This document shows, piece after piece, positions 1 to 9,683 of a stretch of 64,000 nt of DNA. This DNA comes from an uncultured Lachnospiraceae bacterium. Lineage in GTDB: Bacteria; Bacillota; Clostridia; Lachnospirales; Lachnospiraceae. Below the pieces are notes generated by a model, which ran no database searches, had not been told where the DNA came from, and was given only the letters and a program-made list of their open reading frames with translations. Positions within the stretch are counted from its first letter, which is position 1, and each line of letters starts with the position of its first letter. The DNA lies in contig CAJUOO010000001.1 in the NCBI GenBank assembly GCA_910588535.1, positions 81,701-145,700 of the forward strand, in the 5' to 3' direction. The position numbers and the translations under genes were made by a program.

Positions 1-752
1 TAAGGATTTCTGATCTCGATAAATAGATTTTTCTTTTCAATCTGCATGGAGATGGAGATACAACGCTTTTCCTCTGCAACGTGCAAAGCTGCCTCAACCG
101 CATTATCGAGTGCATTGCCAAGAAGTCCACATAGACGAATATCATTTGTGTCGAGCTTGGTTGGTATATTAAGATTTAATTGATACTGAATATGGGCGTC
201 CTCTGTCGATGCGATGCGGTTGTTGATAACTGCGTCGACAACCATATTTCCTGTGCGCGCCTGAAGTCTTGCTGGTTCTGTCTTGTACATTTGAGGCAGA
301 CATTGGAGAATACCATTGAGGTCCTCTTTTCGAGCGAGAGTTTCAAGGAGGATATAGTTATTTTTAAGTTCATGTCTCATGCGCCGAAATTCTTGCTGGC
401 TGCGTGAGATCTCTTGATATTGCTTGGCATAATAATCAAGTTGGCGGTTATAGAGGGCCTCCTTTATCCCTGCATCTGTTTTTTCCTGCAGTTTATCAAA
501 TATATTAAAAATAACTGCACTGCACAGCAGGACAAGGGCGATAATGGTAGCAGACAGGATGCGCAGGGCGATGGTGCCTGTCAGTACATAGTAGAATAGC
601 AGGTTGAGTGCTATCCAGAGGGCAGCCCATGCCGTCAGAAAGATAGGGCGCTTTCTGCGCTGATGTGGCAGAAGTAGGGAAGAATAGCCATAGCCCCAGA
701 ATAGATGAAAAAAATTGATAATCAGAAGGAGAAGAATTTCTTGTACATTCAT
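1..752 (-). CDS. GHKL-domain sensor histidine kinase, C-terminus cut by window edge
   Basis: 250 residues are visible, read leftward from an ATG at 750-752. The start sits behind a GAAAGGAAGA ribosome site that lies inside the end of the upstream regulator gene. Three hydrophobic segments occupy roughly residues 4-85. A coiled linker follows, then an H-box-like RMRHELKNN with His127 as the probable phosphoacceptor, and the N box LLGNALDNAVEA (Asn213, Asp216, Asn217) of an AgrC-type GHKL ATPase. The G boxes lie beyond the left edge. The gene follows the LytTR regulator by two bases, so the pair is co-transcribed and probably forms one peptide- or envelope-sensing two-component system. The ligand is unknown; no signal-peptide gene is visible next to it. 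Confidence 0.85.
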   Translation of the reverse strand, partial: MNVQEILLLLIINFFHLFWGYGYSSLLLPHQRRKRPIFLTAWAALWIALNLLFYYVLTGTIALRILSATIIALVLLCSAVIFNIFDKLQEKTDAGIKEALYNRQLDYYAKQYQEISRSQQEFRRMRHELKNNYILLETLARKEDLNGILQCLPQMYKTEPARLQARTGNMVVDAVINNRIASTEDAHIQYQLNLNIPTKLDTNDIRLCGLLGNALDNAVEAALHVAEEKRCISISMQIEKKNLFIEIRNP

Positions 753-754
753 AT

Positions 755-1471
755 CTAATCTTCCTTTCTGAAATAATGCCAAAATTCATTTCTCAGCTTG
801 GGGCGGTTTTTTTCGCTGATATTTAGTATTGTTCCGTCTGTGAGCGCGAGCCGTTCATATTGGAAAGATGCTACATTATCAATATTAACCAGATAGGCCT
901 TGTGTATTCGTGCAAAAGGAAAGTCCTTAAGGCTTTCTTCTACGTGATTGAGCTTATCGTAAAATTCATAGGTTGTTTTCTGGGTGTGCAGAATCACCTT
1001 TCTCCCGGCACTCTCAAAATATAGGATGTCCTTGCAGAGGACCTTAGATAGATTTTTGCCACTTCGAAAGCAAAAATAATTATTCTGCATGGCAAGAATA
1101 CGTTTTTGTGCCTGAAGAAATATAGACAGAAAATCTTCATATGCGACAGGCTTTTTTAAAAAGCGAAAGGGCTCCGCCTCAAAAAGCTGGCGCAGGTATT
1201 CCTCATGGCTTGAGATATATACAATCAGGACGTGATAGTCCTGTTCTCGAATCGCTCTGGCAGTTTCGATCCCATCCATTCCGTTCATCTCGATATCAAG
1301 GAATATAAGATCATAACAGTTTCCATTCTGATAATCCTGTACCAGAGTGCTGCCGGACAGGAATATACTGCTTTCCAGAGAGAGATGGTATTCCTCGGCA
1401 ATTTGGTCCAGATAAGTTTGTATGGTTCCGGTAAATGCTGGATTATCGTCGCATATGGCTATTTTTATCAT
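755..1471 (-). CDS. LytTR-family response regulator
   Basis: 238 residues. The start is ATG at 1469-1471, eight bases after AAAGGAG; a longer in-frame upstream ATG lacks a ribosome site and would add a non-homologous leader. Residues 1-120 form a receiver domain with the acidic pair Asp8/Asp9, the phosphorylated Asp59 in LIFLDIEMNG and the conserved Lys107 before Pro. Residues about 130-235 are a LytTR DNA-binding domain, showing FESAGRKVILHT and ARIHKAYLVNID. Regulators of this class work as partners of GHKL kinases, and the kinase gene follows immediately. The gene has its own promoter at 1512-1540 and is divergent from gdpP. Target genes cannot be inferred. Confidence 0.92.
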   Translation of the reverse strand: MIKIAICDDNPAFTGTIQTYLDQIAEEYHLSLESSIFLSGSTLVQDYQNGNCYDLIFLDIEMNGMDGIETARAIREQDYHVLIVYISSHEEYLRQLFEAEPFRFLKKPVAYEDFLSIFLQAQKRILAMQNNYFCFRSGKNLSKVLCKDILYFESAGRKVILHTQKTTYEFYDKLNHVEESLKDFPFARIHKAYLVNIDNVASFQYERLALTDGTILNISEKNRPKLRNEFWHYFRKED

Positions 1472-1511
1472 AATATGGACTCCTTTATAGAAAATAGGCA
1501 GTGATAGCATA

Positions 1512-1540
1512 AGTATACGTAAAAAAAACGGGATTATCAA
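1512..1540 (-). promoter_or_regulatory. Sigma-A type promoter for the two-component operon
   Basis: On the minus strand TTGATA (1535-1540), a 17-base spacer containing a run of eight T, and TATACT (1512-1517). It points into the response regulator gene 41 bases downstream. Confidence 0.75.
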
Positions 1541-1560
1541 GTGCAGAAATGAATCTTATC

Positions 1561-1589
1561 TTGTTTTATTACCATTTTGGTGTTATGAT
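1561..1589 (+). promoter_or_regulatory. Sigma-A type promoter for gdpP-rplI-dnaB
   Basis: TTGTTT (1561-1566), 17-base spacer, TATGAT (1584-1589), 55 bases ahead of the gdpP ATG. No promoter is obvious between the three genes that follow. Confidence 0.7.
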
Positions 1590-1644
1590 GGAGTATAGGG
1601 TATACTCTGGATAGCTACTGTGCTGTAGCGGAATTGAGGGGGAT

Positions 1645-3690
1645 ATGAATAAGAAAATTAAGCTTAGAGGACAGTTAAAGACCTATATGCTGTGGCCAAT
1701 CTGGCTGACAGTGCTTTTGTTGGCGGCTACACTGTTGATGATAAGGATAAATCTACAATGCAGTATTATAATGATAGGTATCACATTTTTATATTTTGTT
1801 ATTTCTGTTGTAATGTATCTGAAGAACAAGCCGGGGATAATGAACGAGCTCGTTTCCTTTGCAACAGAGTACGCACAGGTGCAGAAGCAGTTTCTGTATA
1901 ATCTTGAGATTCCCTATGGGCTCTTGGATGAGCAGGGAAGGCTTTTGTGGGCGAACGAGAAGCTGATGGAGGTTCTGCTCCGCACAAAATATAAGAAAAA
2001 GATGATTACCTCGTTTTTCCCGGAGGTGAAAAAGTCCTTCTTTCAGTCGGGTGAGGAGGAGCTTTCCGTCGAGGCAGTCTATGACGAGAGGAATTACAGG
2101 CTGATGCTGCGCAAGATCGCGATGAGTGATGTGGTGGAGGACAGCGAGATTGTGGAATACCCGGAGGAGGGAATCTGCCTGATTGCTTTTTATATGGTAG
2201 ATGAGACGACGATCAAGCATTATATGAAGGAGAATGAGGATCAGAAGCTGATATCAGGGCTTATCTATATTGACAATTACGATGAGGCACTTGACAGTGT
2301 GGAGAGTGTGCGCCGCTCGTTGCTTGTTGCGTTGATAGACAGAAAGATCAATAAATATGTCAGTGATATTGATGGTATTGTCCGAAAGATTGAAAAGGAT
2401 AAGTATTTTATAGTATTTCAGAATAAATATTTGAAGGGACTAAGGGAGAATCGCTTTTCTATTCTTGCTGAGGTGAAGAATGTTAATATAGGTAATGAGA
2501 TGGCTGTCACTTTAAGCATTGGCTTGGGTGTCAATGCGAAGGGGTATGCAGAGGCATGTGAATATGCCCGCATTGCGATGGATCTGGCGCTTGGCAGGGG
2601 TGGTGATCAGGCAGTTATCAAGGATGGAGAGAATATCTATTATTATGGCGGAAAGTCACAATCTGTCGAGAAGAATACCCGTGTGAAGGCTAGGGTGAAG
2701 GCACATGCACTCAGGGAGATTTTTGAAAATAATGACAAGGTGCTTGTTATGGGGCATAAGATTGGTGATGCAGATGCATTTGGCTCTGCCATCGGTATCT
2801 ATCGAGCGGCGAAATCCATGGCAAAAAAGAGTCATATTGTCGCCAATGTGATCACCTCCTCCGTAAAGCCAATGCTTGAGAGTTTTTCTAATAATCCTGA
2901 TTATGAGGAGGATATGTTTATTGGTATTAATGAGGCGATTGAGCGCGTGGATGAGAACACGGTGGTTGTGGTTGTGGATGTCAATCGTCCAAGCTATACC
3001 GAATGTGAGGATCTGTTGCGCATTGCAAAGACGATTGTGGTGATTGATCATCACAGGCAGGGCAGCGAAGTGATAGACAATGCTGTTTTATCCTATGTGG
3101 AGCCGTATGCTTCCTCTGCGAGTGAGATGGTGGCGGAGATCCTGCAGTATATTGGGGATAATATTAAGATGAAGCCAATAGAGGCAGATGCGCTCTATGC
3201 TGGTATTGTGATAGATACACAGAATTTTGTAAATAAGACAGGTGTGCGCACATTTGAGGCTGCCGCCTTCTTGAGAAGAAATGGGGCTGATGTTGTCCGG
3301 GTGAGAAAGATGTTCCGAGATAATATGCAGGATCATATGGCAAAGGCAGAGGCAGTTCACCATGCAGAATTGTTCGAGGAATCCTTTGCTGTGTCAATCA
3401 GTCCAGCGACCGGGCTTGACAGTCCCACTATCGTGGCTGCACAGGCAGCAAATGATTTGTTAAGCATTAATGGTATAAAGGCATCTTTTGTTCTGACGGA
3501 TTATAATAATAAGATCTATATCAGCGCGCGTTCTATCGATGAGATAAATGTGCAGTTAATTATGGAACAGATGGGTGGAGGCGGACATATGAGCATTGCT
3601 GGTGCACAGCTTGAAAATGTGACGCTTGAGGAAGCGAAGGAACAGTTAAAAGAGACAGTAAAACGCATGTTGGCGGAAGGAGATATCTAA
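1645..3690 (+). CDS. gdpP: Cyclic-di-AMP phosphodiesterase GdpP (YybT family)
   Basis: 681 residues, the usual family length. It hydrolyses cyclic-di-AMP to pApA at the membrane. Two transmembrane segments occupy about residues 14-60, then a PAS-like region (about 75-160) and a degenerate GGDEF domain (about 175-330) without the GGDEF signature, as is normal for the family. The DHH phosphodiesterase domain shows His371 with Asp375 and Asp377 (HKIGDAD) and the DHH triad at 468-470. DHHA1 carries GGGGH near residue 645. The start ATG follows GAGGGGG. Its stop is separated from rplI by two bases, the conserved gdpP-rplI-dnaB arrangement of Firmicutes. Confidence 0.95.
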   Translation: MNKKIKLRGQLKTYMLWPIWLTVLLLAATLLMIRINLQCSIIMIGITFLYFVISVVMYLKNKPGIMNELVSFATEYAQVQKQFLYNLEIPYGLLDEQGRLLWANEKLMEVLLRTKYKKKMITSFFPEVKKSFFQSGEEELSVEAVYDERNYRLMLRKIAMSDVVEDSEIVEYPEEGICLIAFYMVDETTIKHYMKENEDQKLISGLIYIDNYDEALDSVESVRRSLLVALIDRKINKYVSDIDGIVRKIEKDKYFIVFQNKYLKGLRENRFSILAEVKNVNIGNEMAVTLSIGLGVNAKGYAEACEYARIAMDLALGRGGDQAVIKDGENIYYYGGKSQSVEKNTRVKARVKAHALREIFENNDKVLVMGHKIGDADAFGSAIGIYRAAKSMAKKSHIVANVITSSVKPMLESFSNNPDYEEDMFIGINEAIERVDENTVVVVVDVNRPSYTECEDLLRIAKTIVVIDHHRQGSEVIDNAVLSYVEPYASSASEMVAEILQYIGDNIKMKPIEADALYAGIVIDTQNFVNKTGVRTFEAAAFLRRNGADVVRVRKMFRDNMQDHMAKAEAVHHAELFEESFAVSISPATGLDSPTIVAAQAANDLLSINGIKASFVLTDYNNKIYISARSIDEINVQLIMEQMGGGGHMSIAGAQLENVTLEEAKEQLKETVKRMLAEGDI

Positions 3691-3692
3691 AA

Positions 3693-4142
3693 ATGGAAAT
3701 TATATTATTGGAAGATGTGAAGGCATTGGGAAAGAAAGGTCAGATTGTAAAGGTTAATGACGGCTATGCCAGAAATTATGTGCTGCCGAAGAAGCTGGGC
3801 GTAGAAGCTACCACTAAGAATCGAAATGATCTGAAGCTTCAGCAGGCAAATGAAGTAAAAAGACAGCAGGAGATCAAACAGGAGGCGGAGGCACTCAAGG
3901 CAAAGATAGAGGAGAAGCCAGTTACGGTTGCTATCAGGGCAGGAGAGGGAGGCAGAATATTCGGTTCTGTGTCGACTAAAGAGATCGCCACAGCGACGCT
4001 GGCACAATTCGGCTTTGAGGTTGATAAAAAGAAGATGCAGCTTTCCGATCCGATCAAGGCTTTGGGAAATTATATTATTCCAGTGAAACTTCACAAGGAA
4101 GTGACAGCGGAGCTTACTGTTCGGGTAGTGGAGGCAAAATAA
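3693..4142 (+). CDS. rplI: 50S ribosomal protein L9
   Basis: 149 residues, full length. The N-terminal 23S rRNA-binding domain carries the L9 signature ([20 protein letters not shown], residues 5-24), followed by the long connecting helix rich in Lys, Glu and Gln (about 45-75) and the C-terminal domain. The ribosome site GGAAGGAG lies inside the end of gdpP and the start follows the gdpP stop by two bases, so the two are translationally linked. No anomalies were seen. Confidence 0.97.
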   Translation: MEIILLEDVKALGKKGQIVKVNDGYARNYVLPKKLGVEATTKNRNDLKLQQANEVKRQQEIKQEAEALKAKIEEKPVTVAIRAGEGGRIFGSVSTKEIATATLAQFGFEVDKKKMQLSDPIKALGNYIIPVKLHKEVTAELTVRVVEAK

Positions 4143-4187
4143 GAAGATAGACGAATCAAAATGTATTAACAGAGGAGGAATTTGTGC

Positions 4188-5516
4188 ATGGATGAAGCAC
4201 TTATCAAAAGAGTGCTGCCTCATAGTATAGAAGCAGAGCAGTCTGTGGTAGGTTCCATGTTGATGGATAAGGAAGCAATTCTCACCGCGTCAGAGCTTCT
4301 CGTTCCCGAGGATTTCTACGGGCGTCAGTATGGCGTGATGTTCGATGCGATCGTCGAGCTGTACAATGAAGGAAGCCCGGTGGATATGGTGACGGTTCGG
4401 GAGAGACTTCGGGAGAAGGAGGTGCCGCCGGAGGTTTCCAGCGTAGAATTTATCCGTGATCTGATCAATGCCGTGCCCTTCTCGATCAATATAAAACAAT
4501 ATGCAGATATTGTGTATGAGAAATCTGTGCTTCGCAAGCTGATAAAGGTGAATGAGGAGATTGAGGGGCTTTGCTATCAGGGCAAGGAACGGTTGGATGT
4601 GATTCTGGGTGAGACGGAAAAGAAGGTCTTTCAGCTACTTCAAAGTCGGAACAGTGGAGATTTTGTATCCATTAAGGAGACAGTGATCAAGACGCTTGAG
4701 AAGATAGAGCTGGCGTCGAGGACAAAGGGAAATGTCACTGGGATCCCTACAGGCTTTTATGATTTGGATTATATGACAGCGGGCTTGCAGCCTTCCGATT
4801 TTATTCTGATAGGAGCGAGACCATCCATGGGAAAAACTGCGCTGGTCCTTAATCTGGCTGAATATATCGCAATCCGAAATAACACTCCAATTGCGATATT
4901 TAGCTTGGAGATGTCAAGAGAACAGTTGATGAATCGTATGTTTGCGATGGAGGCGCGCGTAGATCTCCAAAAGCTTCGAACAGGAGATCTGAGTGACACG
5001 GATTGGGAGAAGCTGATAGAAAGTGCAGGTGTAATAGGAAAATCAGGGCTTATCATTGATGACACACCGGGAATCTCTATCGGAGAGCTCCGCTCCAAGT
5101 GCAGGAAATATAAGCTTGAGCACAATCTTAGCTTAGTGATTATCGACTATCTGCAGCTAATGACAGGAAATGGAAGAACTGGCAGCAGGCAGCAGGAGAT
5201 ATCAGAGATCTCACGTTCATTAAAAGCACTTGCGAGGGAGATCCATGCTCCGGTGATAGCCATCTCTCAGGTGAATCGTGCCTGTGAGACAAGGCCAGAT
5301 CACAGACCAATGATGTCAGATCTAAGAGAGTCTGGGTCCATAGAACAGGATGCGGACGTGATAATGTTTTTATATCGTGATGAGTATTACAATAAAGATT
5401 CCGATAAGAAAGGCATAGCAGAGATAATCATTGCCAAGCAGCGAAATGGATCAATCGGCACGGTAAATCTCGCATGGCTGCCGACATTGACAAAGTTCGC
5501 TAATCTTGAAAAATAA
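4188..5516 (+). CDS. dnaB: Replicative DNA helicase DnaB
   Basis: 442 residues from ATG 4188, seven bases after AGAGGAGGAA. A TTG at 4182 is in frame but too close to that site to be the start. The N-terminal primase-interacting domain occupies about residues 8-110. The RecA-like ATPase follows from about residue 175, with Walker A GARPSMGKTA (Lys216, Thr217), the Walker B stretch LVIIDYLQLM and the DnaB motif near SRSLKALAREIHAPV. Walker A and the arginine-finger region (ISQVNRACETR) are intact and no intein is present. It is the hexameric fork helicase and is presumably co-transcribed with gdpP and rplI. Confidence 0.97.
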   Translation: MDEALIKRVLPHSIEAEQSVVGSMLMDKEAILTASELLVPEDFYGRQYGVMFDAIVELYNEGSPVDMVTVRERLREKEVPPEVSSVEFIRDLINAVPFSINIKQYADIVYEKSVLRKLIKVNEEIEGLCYQGKERLDVILGETEKKVFQLLQSRNSGDFVSIKETVIKTLEKIELASRTKGNVTGIPTGFYDLDYMTAGLQPSDFILIGARPSMGKTALVLNLAEYIAIRNNTPIAIFSLEMSREQLMNRMFAMEARVDLQKLRTGDLSDTDWEKLIESAGVIGKSGLIIDDTPGISIGELRSKCRKYKLEHNLSLVIIDYLQLMTGNGRTGSRQQEISEISRSLKALAREIHAPVIAISQVNRACETRPDHRPMMSDLRESGSIEQDADVIMFLYRDEYYNKDSDKKGIAEIIIAKQRNGSIGTVNLAWLPTLTKFANLEK

Positions 5517-5604
5517 AATGATCTATAATCCTTTGCCGCCTCGCTCTCTCATAGAAACTTATAACAGGAGCAAGGTGACAGAGGAAGTTTTTATTCTTTT
5601 TCTT

Positions 5605-8100
5605 CTACATGTTTTCTTTTTTCTTTTGGATTTTCCACACAATAATTCCTATCAGTGCTGCAAGGCTTACTGCGCTGATCAGCAACCCGACATTTAATCC
5701 ATATGGAGAGTAGGAAAATACGATCTTGTGTGTTCCGGCGGTCACTGGAACAGAGACAAGTGCATCTTTAAATGCCTGAACAGGTACCTTTTTGCCGTCG
5801 ATCTTCACGGACCATCCTTTTTCATATAGTATGGAGGTGAGAAGAAGCATATCCGATTCAGCAGTTATAGTTCCTTTTATCCGTGTTTCCTTCCAATCTG
5901 TGATTTCAAGACCACGCTCGGATAATGTCTGGTGCAGCGTTTTAAAGTTATTTACATTCAGGCTGTAGACATTAGCGTGGATGGAATCTTTACCTGTCGC
6001 AGAAAATGCGATGTGGGAGCCAGCAGGGCATCTGCCCAAATCTATAATATAGCGGTTACGTATTCCCGTGTAGGTTTCAGGTTCGCGGAAAGTTGAGCCA
6101 CTGCCGTCTGTGAAGGTTGCTGCAAAATCTTCCCCGTCCGAAGAAACATAGATATAGAGATAGCTGTCATGTTCGGGGTATATATCAACCGTATTTCCCT
6201 TTATTTTATAACTAGCCTGTGAGAATATAGGGGAAACATTGGCGGCGAGATCAGCAAAGCTGTTCTGTACGGCAAATGGGTTATTTGTCCTGTGTGACCA
6301 TTTATCTTCCAGTGTATCAGGAATCAGAAAACCAAGAGGAAGTGTGTATTGGTTTTTATATAGGTACATGGAATCTTTTTGGGTGTAGAATGTTCGCAGT
6401 TCTGTGTCGTCTATAAGTTCTGAGCTGAGAACGTATTTGACAGATAGTAATGCCTCTGTCAGTGGAGTGGAGCCATAGTAAGAGTAGGAGTTTGTGGATT
6501 CCTCACAACCCAGACCAGCGAGGAGATCAGCGAAGCCATCATTTGCTGTGGAGGAGAAGATGGATACTCCTTTGTAGTGATGCCATGCGCTGTCATTTTT
6601 TGTCCTACGTTTTAGTTTTTCAATTCGATAGAAGGAAGTGTCTTCCTTTGCGACTTGTTTTATTACTGAGGTGACAGCAGCATTGTCTTTGACATAGGCA
6701 GTGCGTCCAGTGGTGTTGACACTCGTCACCAACGTGTTGATAAATGCTTCCAGCACAATAAAGAGAAAGAAGATAGAAATAGAGGCAAGCCTCGGTATTC
6801 TTCGATCTCGATAGAGCGTCAACGTGATGGCGTACAGGCAGACAAATAACAGACTGACATACACGATGTAATAGGGATAGTCATCGTCTGCCATCAGATG
6901 CTCGATGGCCAGAAACAGAACTGTCACAATGCCGACAATACGCACAATATCCTTGGAGGAGTGGCTTCGTAGATTTCGCAGTCCCTCATAGGCCATGGTC
7001 AGCAGAAGAAAATTGAAGATAAAGCTCTGTCTGCAAGGTAGGCTGTTGGGGAAGTGAAAGCCATGCCAGATATAATTTAGGATATTGAGATTAAAGCTTA
7101 TATAAAAGAAAAAAATTAAAGCAAATTTTCCTACTTTTTCCCTAATATTAATCTTTGGATTCAGTGCATAGAGCGGAACGAGCAGAAAAATTAACATGCC
7201 GCAGTAGATATTTGGCTCATGGGCAGAGAATATCGCAGGTTCCACAATCATCAGCTGTCTAGATATCATTTCCAGAACAGAAAAGTAGCGTGTTAGATTT
7301 TTGGGAAAATTAATATCTCCTGACACAGTTAGGGTTAATGCAAAGTATTCTGGAATCAGCAAAAAAGCACCGATGCCACCTGCTATAAGAGAATAGATAG
7401 CAAAGGTTAGGCAGCGCTTGGGCAGATTTTTCCACGATTCCTCACATGCAGCAATCTGAAGCACAAAGTACAGCACACAGAAAATACATATCATAATGGA
7501 GATATAGTAGTTGGACAGTATACAGAGTGCGAGGCTGACACAATATAAGATTCCCTTATTTTCCTTTACCAGATATTCCAAGCCAAGAAGCACCAAGGGC
7601 AGAAGCCAGATACAATCCAGCCACATAACATTCCAGCTATAGGAGCAGATGTAAGCGGACAGAGAGTAAAATACAGAAAGCCCGGCTACAAGAGGATTGC
7701 GGGTGGAAAAGTGTTTGCGGATATAATGGGAAAAAGTGAGACCAGATAAGCCTACCTTCAATATTAAGATCACGCTCATCAGCTCGATCAGATGCTTTTG
7801 AGAAAATAGAATCAAAAACCAGTTGATGGGGGTGGCAAGATAGTAGGCATATAGTGCGGTGAAATTCACTCCCATGCCGATGTTCCACGAGTAGGTAAGA
7901 TTGCCGCCAGTTCTCAGCTTATTTTGAAATTCAGCGAGAAATGGAGCATATTGATGATACATATCGCTGCGCAGAAAGCATTGTTGTCCAAATGGGTAGA
8001 CGCCCCGCAGGATGTAGATGAGGATCAGTATAGTGACAGGTATAAAAAATGACAGTACATAAATATGTGTGGAATCCTTGGGAAGATTGTCTTTTTGCAT
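5605..8100 (-). CDS. YfhO-family polytopic membrane glycosyltransferase-like protein
   Basis: 831 residues. A GT-C-like arrangement of about a dozen hydrophobic segments fills residues 12-470, with DMYHQYAPF in the first external loop. A large extracytoplasmic beta-rich domain follows (about 480-800), then one final membrane span before the Lys-rich tail KIQKKKENM. Known YfhO proteins work with a CsbB-type GT2 and a GtrA-type flippase to add sugars to surface polymers outside the membrane. The two genes upstream here encode exactly those partners. The acceptor (lipoteichoic acid, wall polymer or protein) cannot be told. The start ATG is 11 bases after AAGGAG. Confidence 0.88.
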   Translation of the reverse strand: MQKDNLPKDSTHIYVLSFFIPVTILILIYILRGVYPFGQQCFLRSDMYHQYAPFLAEFQNKLRTGGNLTYSWNIGMGVNFTALYAYYLATPINWFLILFSQKHLIELMSVILILKVGLSGLTFSHYIRKHFSTRNPLVAGLSVFYSLSAYICSYSWNVMWLDCIWLLPLVLLGLEYLVKENKGILYCVSLALCILSNYYISIMICIFCVLYFVLQIAACEESWKNLPKRCLTFAIYSLIAGGIGAFLLIPEYFALTLTVSGDINFPKNLTRYFSVLEMISRQLMIVEPAIFSAHEPNIYCGMLIFLLVPLYALNPKINIREKVGKFALIFFFYISFNLNILNYIWHGFHFPNSLPCRQSFIFNFLLLTMAYEGLRNLRSHSSKDIVRIVGIVTVLFLAIEHLMADDDYPYYIVYVSLLFVCLYAITLTLYRDRRIPRLASISIFFLFIVLEAFINTLVTSVNTTGRTAYVKDNAAVTSVIKQVAKEDTSFYRIEKLKRRTKNDSAWHHYKGVSIFSSTANDGFADLLAGLGCEESTNSYSYYGSTPLTEALLSVKYVLSSELIDDTELRTFYTQKDSMYLYKNQYTLPLGFLIPDTLEDKWSHRTNNPFAVQNSFADLAANVSPIFSQASYKIKGNTVDIYPEHDSYLYIYVSSDGEDFAATFTDGSGSTFREPETYTGIRNRYIIDLGRCPAGSHIAFSATGKDSIHANVYSLNVNNFKTLHQTLSERGLEITDWKETRIKGTITAESDMLLLTSILYEKGWSVKIDGKKVPVQAFKDALVSVPVTAGTHKIVFSYSPYGLNVGLLISAVSLAALIGIIVWKIQKKKENM

Positions 8101-8125
8101 GGTGGTGAAGGCTCCTTATTTTCAT

Positions 8126-8563
8126 TTACGAGGATTGTTTCTTTTTAAAGATAAATAGTTTGCTAAATATATAATTTATAACAACAATAAATACATTTGA
8201 TAATAGTTTTGCCAGAGAGTCATGTATGGTAAGAAGTTCCACGGCAAGTATCATAAAACCAAGATCGCAGAATCCAGAAAATAGCCGACAGCCCACAAAG
8301 GCGGGTATTTCCCGGATAAGGATGGATTTATCAAAGCTTTTGCTCTCGAATACATATAATTTATTTGTGATATAGGCAAAGGCGACAGCAAAAATCCATG
8401 CGACAATTGTGGATGCCGTGTAGTGGATGCCAAACCATTTGCATAATTCATAGATCACATAATTGACAATGGTGGTCAGAACACCGAAAAACAAATAGGA
8501 AATGGTCTCACGATTCAGCAGTTTTTTTAGTGGTTGTGGTAATTTATCAAGCAGAGTTTCCAT
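8126..8563 (-). CDS. GtrA-family membrane protein (putative undecaprenyl-phosphate sugar flippase)
   Basis: 145 residues from ATG 8561-8563, nine bases behind AGGAGAG. The frame is open further upstream, but that stretch overlaps the glycosyltransferase and has no homology value. Four transmembrane segments are visible (YLFFGVLTTIVNYVIYELC; TASTIVAWIFAVAFAYIT; a third about residues 80-105; NVFIVVINYIFSKLFIF), the GtrA fold. The family is thought to move undecaprenyl-phosphate-linked sugars to the outer face. The start overlaps the end of the glycosyltransferase gene by 17 bases and yfhO follows after 25 bases, so the three act as one unit. Confidence 0.9.
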   Translation of the reverse strand: METLLDKLPQPLKKLLNRETISYLFFGVLTTIVNYVIYELCKWFGIHYTASTIVAWIFAVAFAYITNKLYVFESKSFDKSILIREIPAFVGCRLFSGFCDLGFMILAVELLTIHDSLAKLLSNVFIVVINYIFSKLFIFKKKQSS

Positions 8564-9515
8564 TTGTCGATCTCTCCTGTTTTCTATTCTTGAAAGAGGA
8601 TGCTTTGAGTATATAGATGGGTCTGTCTTTGGTCTCCATATATATATGGCCGATGTACTCTCCCAGAATACCGACAGAAAGCTCGATAATACCACCAAGG
8701 AACAGCACAGCACACAGTGTGGTGACATAGCCGGGCACAACAATACCAAAAGCAAGTGTCTGTATTAATGTGATAATAATATAGAGAAAGGCGAAGCTAG
8801 AGATAACAAATCCCAGAGCAGATACCATGCGCAGCGGTGCTACCGAAAATGCGGTGATGCCGTCGATCGCATACTTAAATAAGCCCCAGAAGCTCCACTT
8901 TGTCTTGCCGAGTGTGCGTTCCACATTCTCGTAGGGAAGCCATGCTGTGTCAAAACCGACCCATGAAAAGATCCCTTTGGAGAAGCGCTGTACTTCAGAG
9001 AGAGCCAGCACAGCATCCACCATCTGTCTGGACATAATGCGGTAATCCACAGCGCCCTGAACAAGATTAATATCAGTAAGGCGGTTGCTGACGCGGTAAA
9101 AGCAGCGGGAAAATGCACTCCGAAGCTTGGACTCTCCCGTGCGTGAGGTGCGCATGGCGGCGCAGCAGTCATACCCTGCCTCAATTTCCTTAAGCATATC
9201 TGGGATTAAACGGGGGGGATGCTGCAGATCGGCGTCCATTATAATCACATAATCACTGTCCGCGTAGGTAAGTCCAGCATACATGCCAGCTTCCTTCCCA
9301 AAATTGCGCGAGAAGGAAAGAAAATCGACATGTGTATGCATTGCGGAAAGTTCTTTTAAAATAGGCAGAGTTCTGTCACTGCTCCCGTCGTCGACAAAAA
9401 TAAAGTGAAAGCTGTATCCGGAGATCGTGTTAAGAACCTTTTGTGTCTCCTCAAAGAATAGCTTAAGCACAGCCTCTTCATTGTAACATGGAACAATAAT
9501 ACTGACTGCTTTCAT
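8547..9515 (-). CDS. GT2 glycosyltransferase, DPM1/GtrB/CsbB type
   Basis: 322 residues from ATG 9513-9515 (MKAVSIIVPCYNEE), seven bases after GAGG. An upstream in-frame ATG would add 21 unlikely residues. The GT-A domain shows VPCYNEE, DDGSSDRT and the metal-binding DADLQHP (near residue 95). Two C-terminal membrane spans (about 230-255 and 265-290) anchor it. Enzymes of this type transfer a sugar from a nucleotide donor to undecaprenyl phosphate on the cytosolic side. It opens the GT2-GtrA-YfhO operon. The 168 bases upstream to prfC hold an open frame with no recognisable product and no clear promoter. Confidence 0.92.
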   Translation of the reverse strand: MKAVSIIVPCYNEEAVLKLFFEETQKVLNTISGYSFHFIFVDDGSSDRTLPILKELSAMHTHVDFLSFSRNFGKEAGMYAGLTYADSDYVIIMDADLQHPPRLIPDMLKEIEAGYDCCAAMRTSRTGESKLRSAFSRCFYRVSNRLTDINLVQGAVDYRIMSRQMVDAVLALSEVQRFSKGIFSWVGFDTAWLPYENVERTLGKTKWSFWGLFKYAIDGITAFSVAPLRMVSALGFVISSFAFLYIIITLIQTLAFGIVVPGYVTTLCAVLFLGGIIELSVGILGEYIGHIYMETKDRPIYILKASSFKNRKQERSTNGNSA

Positions 9516-9683
9516 AATATACCTCGGTTTCTGCCATAAGTTCTTTTTTGATTCCCATTCCCGCGAGAAACGCTCCAAGTAGTTTGGGCATATTGGCGAT
9601 TGTCACGAGAGTCATATACTTTGTAGCTTGGCCGTGTTGCAAGTTGGATGCCCGGTCAGCAAGCTGCGGTGCGGAGATGTTGA

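Noticed and set aside
4182..4187. TTG at 4182 as the dnaB start
   Set aside because: It sits one base from the ribosome site AGAGGAGGAA; ATG 4188 has correct spacing.
5517..5604. Terminator between convergent dnaB and yfhO
   Set aside because: No convincing stem with T-tract could be found in the short gap.
9487..9683. Minus-strand open frame ahead of the GT2 gene (contains ATKYMTLVTIANMPKLLGAF)
   Set aside because: It reads like protein, but has no ribosome site, overlaps the GT2 start in another frame and matches nothing I recognise.
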